NCBI GenBank assembly: GCA_019055375.1
Contig: JAHQIW010007276.1
Span: forward strand, 1 to 64,000
Length of the DNA: 64,000 bases
Source of the DNA: Parelaphostrongylus tenuis
Lineage: Eukaryota; Nematoda; Chromadorea; Rhabditida; Metastrongylidae
Reading direction: 5' to 3'
Below, piece after piece: positions 25,801 to 32,159 of this stretch. Numbering within the stretch: the stretch's first letter is position 1; each line of letters opens with the position of its first letter. The notes beneath the pieces are model-generated. The model did no database searches. It was not told the DNA's origin and saw only the letters and a list, made by a program, of their open reading frames with translations. The position numbers and the translations under genes were made by a program.

Positions 25801-28800
25801 CGGTCGGCAATCAAGCCATCTTTGCTTTGTTGATGACATCGTCCTCATAACACCAAGCATCAGCCAAGGGGAACGAATGCTGACCGATTTCGACAACGTC
25901 AATGGAAAGATTGGTCTTCAACCAAATCTAACAAAAACGATGTTTATGAGGAACGGATGGGTTTTGAATGCCCCATTCACACTCAACGGAACGAAAATCT
26001 CCGAATGCTGCAGTTACGTCTATCTAGGTCGAAATCAACATGATGAACGACCTAGCTCCAGAGTTGAGCAGGAGGAAACGAGCGGCTTGGGGAACGTTTA
26101 AGAGTATCGAAGATGTAGTGAAGAGCATAAAGAACATCCGACTCCGGGCCCACCTTTTTGACTCGACAATTATCCCTGCTCTAACGTATGCAGCACAAAT
26201 CTGGTCGCTAAGTAAGCAGGATGAAAGATCACTTGCCATCATTGAACGCGCAGTCGAAAAGTCGATGCCAGGAGTATCCCGTATCTTGCAAATGAGAGAG
26301 ATGATCCGAAGTTCCGACCTACGTCAACGATCGAAAATCAGAGACACCGTTCTACACGCCAAGATATCGACAATAAAGTGGGCCGGACACGTGATGCGCT
26401 TCAACGACAACCGATGGACGAGAGCCGTTACCGACTGGATTCCTCGGGACACCACCGTTCTTCACGAAAAGTGTAGAAGAAAGATATGATGCACAACAAA
26501 TTCCTAGAGAGAGGAGACCCACTGGGCTACTCTTGCACGCGATAGGGAAAAATGGACGTGTTGCTGGTACCCGCTCGAGTCACTCGGCGATCAACGGGAC
26601 GGCAGGTGATACAGGTGAGCTAACCATTTAGAATGGGAATACACAGTCAACTAATTCTGTCGTAGTTTTCTTCATTTTGCAAATGAATGTTTTCGATTTT
26701 CCAGCTAACTGACTGCTAAAATGGAAAAAATGGATTCAGGCTACATTAGAGCATCCGATATCAATGAATTTATACCAGTTCCTTAGTGTAATTGGATTTG
26801 TTCCTAGTACTATAAATATGTATACATATTTACATATATATACGTATATATGAACATATGCATATATATAAATATAAATATATAAAGGATAAAGGATAAA
26901 GCTCTCGGCGTTGATCAATCTCTGAGGGATGCGCCATGCATTCAACTTCGATTTCTAACTTCGTTTGAGGTGATTGAATGCATATCTGGCCTTTACAATG
27001 ACTCGCGGTGGCCTCCCGTGAACCGAGTCAGTGCTGCTTATCCTCCCAGACAAGTCTGAGACCTGTCTGGTACCAATTTACCGACCCCGGAGGGATGGAT
27101 GGCTTGGTGAGCCATGAGCGCGAGTTCGAACCGTTGACCTCGTGTGCGACGCAGAACACCTCTAACCACTGCGTCACATGCGCTCATAAATATATACGTA
27201 CACATATATGATTATATCCTATTCTAACAGCACAGTTCTTATGGAGATACACTAGAATACTATGCTAGCTTGAAATAGTGTTTAGGAGTTCAACATGCCT
27301 TTCTATGAAACCAGCGCCTATACAGGATATGGGATCGATCATTGTATGAGATCAATAGCGGAGTAAGTTATCTTCAACATTTCCTTTCACGTTCTCATAC
27401 CATTTATTCACAATGCTGACGTTTTGGTGAATTTCACGTTCTTCAGTGCTTTTTATTCTGTCAAATAAATATAGCCACTAACCTTTCTCACAGAGAAGTC
27501 TGTGACCAGTTATTCGCGAGCCCACGTAGCGCATCTCTACGTAGCGAAGAGTGGGTTTGAATGTCGATGAAAAGCTACTTTTGAAGCTCCAGTTTGGTGT
27601 ATATTTTTGTATTCTACAAATCACAGTAGCCAAGAACCGCGTTCATGTCAGTGAGAAAAACAATGGGAGACGGGTAAGAGTCACCTTCATCAAATAAGCT
27701 TTTTCTATTTCACTCTAGAGCAGACTGGCAAAATACCCGTGAATATCGCATCTCCACGTTCAAGGTTAAACAAACTACATGTAGATTTCGAAAGTCAAAC
27801 GCAGTAAAATAAATCCCAAGACCGACTGTTTATCAAGCTCGGCATGTTTCAGTAATTCTTATTTTTCCTTCTTCTTGAGCGAGGCACGAGGTGTTAAGTC
27901 CAAACATTATTCACACAATCAAACAACTAACGTTTCGGTAGGTCGCCTTTCTCAGAGCGTGGAAAGGTCAAAGTTGTCCAAAATTCAATCAGTCAAACAC
28001 TTCCATCACTTTTTTAGAGAAATTTGTCATACCTAGATTTCGATCGCATCAAGCGCAAAGTCAAGCTCAAACATACTCACCGCTTTTATTATACGTCTTC
28101 AACTGAATGAACAGGTGAAGAACAATGGAACGGTAATCACATAGGCCAGTAATGCACTATACCCATCAAAACAACAGTCTAATATACTGACTCATTTCAC
28201 GGGTGATTATGAGGCATTCTTCGCTGCGGTTCATAGCTGGATTGGTCGTGCTTATCCAGAACGCCTCAAGTATCTTCCGCGTTGATGTGTTTTGCTCCTG
28301 TTTAAGGATGGTGACCTCTACATCAAATCCTCCGGCATGCTTTTGGGCTCTATGTATACCTAGCGGGGTGTTTTTTCTAGTATGGCGCATGTCAGTTAGG
28401 TGTTCATCTATGTGAACATAGAGCGGCCTACCCGTTTCGCCAATATACTCATCGTCGCACGATTTGCAAGAGATTAGCTACACTGTGCCCAGGATCATGC
28501 AATCACCGTCTCTGCCGTAAGGGCACATTCGGCAGTTTTTTGTTGTGCCGAGACGGTCATAGAAACGATTACGAACTAACTGGCACCTAAGAGTATTTGG
28601 TGCTATTTCTGTTATTGACACCAGATGCTCTAAACCTGCCCTCCAAACAGCTTTGACCTTTCCAGGCTCTGACGAACGCGACCTGCTGAAACGTTAGCTG
28701 TTTGAGTGTGTGAATAAAGTTTGGATTTAACACCTCGTACCTCGCTAAAGGAGCAGTAGAATAAGTGGACCCATTTTCCTGACCTGGAAAATCTCCGATA

Positions 28801-31186
28801 TTTTGGGTAAGATAGGTGTGGAGAAATAGCTTGTATCTCAGGCCTATTTCAGGTAGGTTAAGTTTACAAGGACCCAAGGTCTGTATTTATAACGCACATA
28901 CACATGCATACGGCTTCTCTATAGAGCATCTGACCATGTTGACAAGAAGGATAAGGCGCGACGTTATGGGCTTAGCTGGGACGAGAGAACGCCTTTCATT
29001 TCACGCCGCCTATGGCACCAAAAAACTATTACTGAAAATATGCGATAGTCGAGAAGCCGGTGGCATAAATCTTTTTGGTCGCATAAGTTTGGATACGGAA
29101 TTTGATCAATTCGGATAATTAGCAATCCCAATAAAACGCTTAAGTTTGAAGTGATGGAAATCAACACTGGAAGTTGGAATCGCGATGTTTTATGAGAGCG
29201 TAGAAGAGTTGCGCAGTGAAACCATGCATTTTTTTTGAAAGCTGATTTTTTACCATGAGAGCTTTTGATGCGAAACTCATATCCAGAAGAACATTTGAAG
29301 ATCGTCACAGTGGAGCTCACGACTTAGAATGGAAAGAGCACAGACTGAGAAGCTATCAGAGTTTATCATAGCAATTAAACCATGCATGGTAATTAACAGT
29401 CACCACTGAACATCCCCAATGGAGAGTACTTTACGAATAGGCTACATCAGAAAATCGATGTTTTACCTAACTGTTGTCGCTAGTGTCGAGGAATTTTGCA
29501 CAGGGGTCTGACCATCACCTCCTTCACACCACATGCCATGTTTTGCGGGAACTAGAGAAAGCAGTTAGGTTCAGATAGAGCTATTTCAATACTGTCCTGA
29601 ACTGCAATTTATTCATGTCACTATCTGGCATCTTTAAAAGATGCGCTTATTGGCAACATTAATGAGAAGTAGGCTGTCAAACGTTCTCATGTCGTAGCAA
29701 TGATGGCTGAGAGTCCGAAAGTCATCAAGAGACTCCAGTAACACTCGTGTTGATAGGCCAAAAATGCATAAGAGATAGGTATCCGCTAATTGAATTGGCA
29801 AAATTATAAAGAAGCGATAAAAAAAAGATTTCAATGAGATAAAAGCAGCAGTTTTTGAGGCATTCGAAACTTCGTTTCTTACGAACACAGCTTTTTGAGT
29901 TTTAGTTGAAGACCAGTCTTTCCATAAGTTTTTTCGAAATTGGTCAACATGCATTCCACTTGAGGGATATTTAATAGCATTCTTCCGGAAAGGGAAAATA
30001 GCTCTTAATTAAGTGACGCTGTGCAGAGCGATTTCAATTACCTCCTCGAAAAAACGATCGAGAGCTGTGCGATTTTCCTCACTTATCTTGACATTTTTCC
30101 CCTACTCAAAAAAATTTCTAGGTGTTTTCACAAGACTTGTAAAGGTGACTTTGCTCTATCATCTTATTGGTAGAATTTCTTTTTGTTTCGGCATGCCAAA
30201 TAAACCCGCTACAGAGTTCAAACGGTGAGCTAACTAGTTCGAGTGCGGAAGTATGATTTTTTGCTTCAACAGAACTCTACAAAGACCGTTTTAAAAACTA
30301 GTCATAGCATAAAAGTTGTTCTAAATTCGAGCTTTCGAATGCGTAATCTGTATCCTTGTATATCATTAAATTGAGTGTTTATAGCTCTAGTGCCAAACTT
30401 TATGAGAAGACCCAGTAGTTGTTGTAGTGGTGACAATTATGAGTGGCATTTCGGCGACTTCATATTTTTCAAAATCGAAACGTACGTTGATTTGATTATT
30501 CGTATGATTCGATAGATTTTGATGCCTTCCGTAATCCTCCTAGGTGAGTCACAAGTTCAGATAGAGAAAAAGCGTCGTGTTTTGCGTAACAGAGACTCAT
30601 TTGTTCTCCCGCTTTATCTTTGCAATTTTTGTGTTTTGCCAAAACGCTTCAAAAGTTTCACGCGTTGATGTTTTTGACTCGTACGTTAATATTGTCACAT
30701 TCAATGCATATTTATCATCTTTAGCTCTTTCTGCTCCATGCGTACTTAGAAATGTACTTTGTTTATCGTCAACCTGCTGATCCTCGTATACCTGGTATGA
30801 TATTGTGTATATTTTGCCTGAATCCACACAATCCCTCTCTTCCGTTAGAGCAGATTACATAGTTTTCTGAGTTATGCACACGATTACAGAGGCGGTTAAA
30901 GACCAATTGACGCTGTAATATAGGTGAGCGCTAAGGATTTGCTACAGAACTTCCTATCACTTTTTTGTGTACCCCTCTATATCGCCACTTGGCCTCGTTC
31001 CATAGAAGGGTAGCTTGAAAGGAGTTTAGAAGGAGTGGTGGCAAAACAGGCGTCAGTAGTGCAATCAGTTTAAGGCACGCGCCCCGAACAGGCTATTTCT
31101 CATGACGTCAAGCCTTTGCACAGCACTCAACACCATTGGGTGTACCTGATGATCATTTTTTAAGCCACGCATGTGGTCTGTTATCC

Positions 31187-31252
<66 letters not shown>

Positions 31253-32108
31253 TGAAACAGGTCTCATGCATGGCTCAAAAAATGATTATCAGGCATATTG
31301 AAATTTGAGTGTGGTCTTGAGAAAACACTCGAAACGAAGGGTATGATATATTAATTAATGAGCATATTTGTAACATACCACAGCTAGAAAGCGGTAAGAA
31401 AAACAATTGTTGAAAGGAATTTAGTCTAGGTTCGAAATATTGTTCAGGGCAAAACCCTACCTTTTCTTCCTTTTAATTGGAGGCTTAAGAATAATGTATT
31501 ACAAAGCCGCTTGATACGTTAATATGGAACGAGGTAACATTAATGACTTAAATACATGCAAGCTGTTCAATCGCGCGCATCACAAGTGATCTAGGAACAT
31601 TTTGACACCCGGTAGATTGGCTGGTACGAAGTTCAGCAACTAAGTGAGAATGAGGTTCAAAGTCGGTCTGTCTGTGCAATTTATAATAGGTTTAACTTTA
31701 TGTGTTGCTAGATCGCTCGCCGCAAGATCATCATCAGAAGTTAACTTATGTCTTCTAATGAGTAAGGTTAGGATATGATTTATCATTTCTAAGTTCAATA
31801 ATTTCTGAAGCTTCCAAACCCACTCAAGTACACTCATGGTTCAGTTGTGAGCAAGCTATAAGTCCTAAACTGTCAGGTGGTGTATAAAAAATGTGATTGA
31901 TGGTGTGGCACACGTGAAAAATCGTTTTGAATGCCAAGAGGCAGTGCTCAAAGAGCATCATATACCTTTTTGTAGGAAGTAAAAATTTTTTGGATTTTAC
32001 ATCTGAGTTTTCAGACGTTTGCAAAAACGCGAAGAAGAACAGCTACATGATGCATTGAAATTAGAAATGGAACCGACAACTAAAAAACGAAGCTGGTGTT
32101 GCCTTTGA
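4887..32108 (+). CDS. RASEF/Rab45-type large Rab GTPase, 3' part
   Basis: A small GTPase that by family should act in membrane trafficking, anchored by C-terminal lipids. Exons with consistent phases: 4887-5014, (candidate 10940-11089), 13465-13540, 13728-13811, 17732-17811, 18261-18386, 21285-21444, 23118-23183, 27286-27362 and 32015-32108. The first four encode a polar Ser/Pro/Gln-rich linker. The rest give a complete G domain: GDSAVGKT (G1), ATIGVDF (G2), WDTAGQE (G3), GNKVD (G4), YETSA (G5), then KKRSWCCL and a stop. RADGVLLL-like and SFLNVRNW segments resemble RASEF/Rab45 rather than ordinary Rabs. The start lies left of the window, where EF-hands and coiled coil are expected. Introns reach 2.9-8.5 kb and hold RTE, Penelope, mariner and palindromic repeats. 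The G-domain exons are firm. The linker exons rest on phase and composition. The C. elegans counterpart could be rsef-1 or its paralogue, so no symbol is given. Confidence 0.85.
5398..5530. repeat. Two inverted tRNA-derived SINE (family 2) pieces
   Basis: From 5402 the antisense tRNA-like sequence reads CTGGGATTCGAACCCATA (box B complement), followed by the box A complement near 5455-5475. A second, oppositely oriented piece at about 5496-5530 carries GGGTTTAAATCCCAGCTGAC. A head-on pair of the same family occurs at 55.8-56.0 kb. This is not a functional tRNA because acceptor and anticodon stems do not form. Confidence 0.55.
5531..7502. other. Intronic repeats, no exon recognised
   Basis: Within the long Rab intron. 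Contains an AT-rich stretch with short open frames (6610-6906) and a degenerate GTA/ATAG-type microsatellite (about 7200-7255). A segment near 7425-7465 (AGGCTCTGGAGGCGGCGATT, then CCAAAACATTAG) resembles the Penelope 3-prime end motif seen at 28.65, 41.74 and 63.0 kb. No protein exon found. Confidence 0.4.
7507..8074 (+). mobile_element. Internally deleted mariner transposon
   Basis: Terminal inverted repeats start GGTTGAGGAAAAAGTTCCTC at 7507 and end at 8074 with the complement (GTGTTGAGGAATTTTTTCCC). Both sides carry the TA target duplication (7505-7506 and 8075-8076). Between them are mariner transposase pieces in shifted frames: a FHQDN segment (about 7710), FRSKEHF (about 7840) and [11 protein letters not shown] (about 7940-7970), which is the conserved C-terminal region. 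The N-terminal HTH and first catalytic part are missing, so the copy is dead. It lies in a Rab intron. Confidence 0.8.
8085..9940. other. Intronic DNA, nothing recognised
   Basis: No exon with splice sites, RNA gene or identifiable transposon. Short open frames only. Confidence 0.4.
9953..10260 (+). repeat. Arm of TATA-containing palindromic repeat (family P3)
   Basis: The segment about 10060-10260 aligns with 38990-39180. It shares ATCAACAACTNTCCTGT, a TATAAAAGG or TATAAGAG box, GCTCC-TCGGAGA and a GAAGGCGAA stretch. The 100-residue frame that spans it has no recognisable domain and is probably fortuitous. Confidence 0.45.
10261..10939. other. Intronic DNA with a SINE 1 fragment
   Basis: About 10706-10745 (GAATGCATATCTGGC and GCAGTGACCCACC) is a short minus-strand fragment of SINE family 1. 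No exon seen in the rest. Confidence 0.35.
10940..11089 (+). CDS. Candidate linker exon of the Rab45-like gene
   Basis: The 150 bases are open, have coding-like codon use and encode a Ser/Thr/Pro/Gln-rich stretch (for example [12 protein letters not shown] and [12 protein letters not shown]). The phase is symmetrical: the exon enters with one base and leaves with two, matching the exon ending at 5014 and the one beginning at 13465, so it could be included or skipped without a frame change. The donor CAT/GTAACC is acceptable. The acceptor CCTAAG is weak for a nematode. Disordered linkers of this sort are expected in the RASEF family. Alternative: a chance open frame. Confidence 0.35.
11765..11880 (+). 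repeat. Truncated SINE family 1 head
   Basis: GAGCGCATCTAGCCCAGTGG at 11769 matches the tRNA-like box A head of SINE family 1, after which the sequence departs from the family. The rest of this intron between 11090 and 12150 shows nothing recognisable. Confidence 0.4.
12150..12725 (+). mobile_element. Mariner element, transposase middle deleted
   Basis: From 12305 an open frame encodes the mariner HTH region: [19 protein letters not shown], then [13 protein letters not shown] and DPDLEDKPR, followed by a stop in place of the usual Gly-Arg-Pro. After a short gap, 12612-12647 encodes [10 protein letters not shown] and a stop, like the extreme C-terminus of mariner transposases (Asp-Gly-x-Tyr-Phe). 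The whole catalytic DDE region is missing. GGTTGGAAAGAAAGTTCTGA at about 12150 and the inverted TCTGAACAACC at about 12704-12714 are the likely ends. Confidence 0.65.
14140..14235 (-). repeat. Hammerhead-family arm end, fossil
   Basis: On the minus strand the piece CACTTGTC then TAGTAC, followed by TGCATAAGTGCCATATTAGACC and a CATGATAGG-type tail, corresponds to the cleavage site and downstream flank of the hammerhead repeats. The core 5-prime half is missing. Confidence 0.45.
14265..15070. repeat. Long palindromic element, family P2
   Basis: The outer arms at about 14265-14390 and 14930-15065 are inverted copies (AAGCCTAAATATGC against its complement region, and AATAAAATTATTTT against AATTTTATTTTGAATAAT). 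The core has CTTAGACTATTAGTAATCAT and an ATCGATCGATCAC motif at about 14760. Same family as 3060-3845. It abuts the hammerhead palindrome that follows. Located in the intron between 13811 and 17732. Confidence 0.6.
15071..15450. repeat. Palindrome with two decayed hammerheads
   Basis: The left arm (about 15095-15200) and right arm (about 15310-15450) are inverted versions of the same repeat. Left, on the minus strand at 15098-15144: GTGCTA, CTGATAA, GGCT-GTAA-TGCC, GAAAC. Right, on the plus strand at 15379-15421: GTGCTT, CTTATGG, a 12-base stem II region, GAAAG, a GTC site and TAGCAC. Each has one or more changes in invariant core positions, so neither should cleave. Sits in a Rab intron. Confidence 0.6.
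15451..17731. other. Intronic repeats, no exon certain
   Basis: 15615-16080 is a further degenerate P2-type repeat (TTAGACTATTAGTGATTATG near 15674). 17040-17140 contains minus-strand fragments of SINE family 1 (AACCATTGACAACC and GTGTGTCGCAGAGCCTCTA). No G-domain or linker exon is confirmed here. Confidence 0.4.
18387..21284. other. Rab intron filled with degenerate repeats
   Basis: About 19197-19260 is the 3-prime end of a SINE family 1 copy in plus orientation (GCATGGCGCATACC, then GAGAGCTTTATCCTTCC). About 19570-20360 consists of diverged repeat units (TCGATAGCT/CGATAACT, AAAAAGNCTNCT, then GCNGCNANAGNNGCCA), loosely tandem and related to the P2 palindromes. No exon seen. Confidence 0.4.
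21535..21680 (-). repeat. Single arm of hammerhead repeat
   Basis: Minus-strand copy of the arm, from the GGAAT-like inner region to the conserved tail (CCATAACAGACCTAATGAAA). It encloses the ribozyme at 21582-21624. No opposite arm is evident nearby. Lies in the Rab intron between the exons ending 21444 and starting 23118. Confidence 0.65.
21582..21624 (-). ncRNA. Type I hammerhead ribozyme, core intact
   Basis: Read on the minus strand: ATGCCA, CTGATGA, stem II GGCT-GAAA-GGCC with a perfect GNRA loop, GAAAC, ACATG, TA (cleavage after A), then CAGCAT. All invariant core bases are present. Stem I has four good pairs (ATGC with GCAT) but mismatches at the two positions next to the core, which should weaken it. 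It is antisense to the Rab gene, so it would not cut that pre-mRNA. Confidence 0.7.
22500..23060. other. Intronic sequence, unassigned
   Basis: A relatively GC-rich block (about 22780-22860) has open frames on both strands but no recognised domain. It may be a repeat. No exon call is made. Confidence 0.25.
23320..26620 (+). mobile_element. RTE-type non-LTR retrotransposon, near full length, broken
   Basis: Inserted in the intron between the Rab G4 and G5 exons, same strand. A 5-prime leader (23320-23815) is followed by an AP-endonuclease-like domain starting [16 protein letters not shown] (23817), with [21 protein letters not shown] and ESDHRLLR. Next comes a linker with [11 protein letters not shown] and [10 protein letters not shown], and a reverse transcriptase (about 24877-26100) with [30 protein letters not shown] and the catalytic FVDDIVLI (a FxDD box). 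The C-terminal segment has [16 protein letters not shown] and [18 protein letters not shown]. Several stops and frameshifts interrupt it (for example at about 23988, 24067, 24351, 24860, 25511 and 25711), so it is dead. Wording and order match RTE elements abundant in hookworms. Confidence 0.9.
26806..26885. repeat. AT/ACATATAT microsatellite
   Basis: Alternating TATATA and ACATAT tract at the tail of the adjacent SINE 1 copy, possibly grown from its AT-rich 3-prime end. Confidence 0.7.
26886..27190 (-). repeat. tRNA-derived SINE, family 1, well preserved
   Basis: The minus strand starts GAGCGCATGTGACGCAGTGG (box A) with TTAGAGGTGTTCTGCGTCGC, then GGTTCGAACTCGCGCTCATG (box B). It runs through the conserved body to GCGCATCCCTCAGAG and ends AGAGCTTTATCC. 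This is the clearest copy for defining the family. It lies between the RTE element and the next Rab exon. Confidence 0.75.
27480..27800 (+). mobile_element. Degenerate RTE 5' leader fragment
   Basis: Aligns with the leader of the RTE element at 23330-23690: TTCGCGAGCCCACGTAGCGC against GTCGCGAGGGCACGTAGCAC, ACCTTCATCAAATAAGCT against CGCCTCTAACAAATAAGCT, then AGACTGGCAAAATACCCGTG against AGACTGGTAAGCTACTCGTG. No coding part remains. Confidence 0.6.
27890..28600 (-). mobile_element. Penelope-like element, GIY-YIG end, one stop
   Basis: On the minus strand a linker ([20 protein letters not shown]) leads into a GIY-YIG endonuclease: [53 protein letters not shown] and [16 protein letters not shown], then a stop at about 28166. 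An in-frame TAG (minus strand, 28478-28480) replaces the Tyr expected at the start of the motif. The 3-prime UTR continues to 27890 with ACCTTTCCACGCTCTGAG and GAAACGTTAG. The reverse transcriptase proper is missing. Such elements use RT plus GIY-YIG for retrotransposition. Located in the last Rab intron. Confidence 0.8.
28601..28869 (-). repeat. Penelope-type terminal sequence
   Basis: 28645-28730 contains, on the plus strand, CCTTTCCAGGCTCTGACGAA, CTGCTGAAACGTTAGC and GAATAAAG. This is the conserved 3-prime end motif of the Penelope-like copies, in the opposite orientation to the neighbouring GIY-YIG fragment, suggesting a second, inverted terminus. Confidence 0.45.
28870..29960 (+). mobile_element. 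Heavily decayed RTE copy
   Basis: Fragments match the endonuclease domain of the element at 23.3 kb: [16 protein letters not shown] (about 28945-28990), [14 protein letters not shown] (about 29040-29085), then GAAGATCGTCACAGTGGAGC near 29300 and CCCAATGGAGAGTACTTTAC near 29413. A later piece near 29700-29740 matches the linker. Many stops, no usable frame. Confidence 0.6.
29961..30555. other. Intronic DNA, nothing recognised
   Basis: No exon or recognisable element. Confidence 0.35.
30560..30790 (-). mobile_element. Penelope-like GIY-YIG C-terminal fragment
   Basis: Minus-strand translation has [37 protein letters not shown] and IKRENK. It aligns residue by residue with the C-terminal part of the GIY-YIG domain at 28.2 kb ([18 protein letters not shown]). 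The YIG motif and everything upstream are lost. Confidence 0.65.
31025..31095 (+). repeat. Fragment of SINE family 2
   Basis: GAGTGGTGGCAAAACAGGCG and GGCACGCGCCCCG match the head of the family 2 copy at 55.9 kb. Box B is absent. Confidence 0.4.
31140..31350. repeat. Palindrome arms around a TA/GA microsatellite
   Basis: About 31147-31185 (TGATCATTTTTTAAGCCACG, GTGGTCTGTT) and 31256-31300 (AACAGGTC, CATGGCTCAAAAAATGATTA) are inverted copies of the outer arms of the hammerhead palindromes at 4.3 and 48.8 kb. The ribozyme parts are gone. In their place is an uninterrupted (TA)n tract (about 31187-31228) followed by (GA)n (about 31229-31252). Confidence 0.65.
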
Positions 32109-32141
32109 ATTTTTATGACCAAATATTTGATAATATATTAT

Positions 32142-32147
32142 AAATAA
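32142..32147 (+). promoter_or_regulatory. Poly(A) signal of the Rab gene
   Basis: AATAAA 34 bases after the stop codon of the Rab45-like gene. Confidence 0.65.
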
Positions 32148-32159
32148 AGTTTTTCTCAA

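Noticed and set aside
31065..31271. ORF rich in Ile-Tyr and Leu-Ser
   Set aside because: Produced by the (TA)n(GA)n microsatellite.
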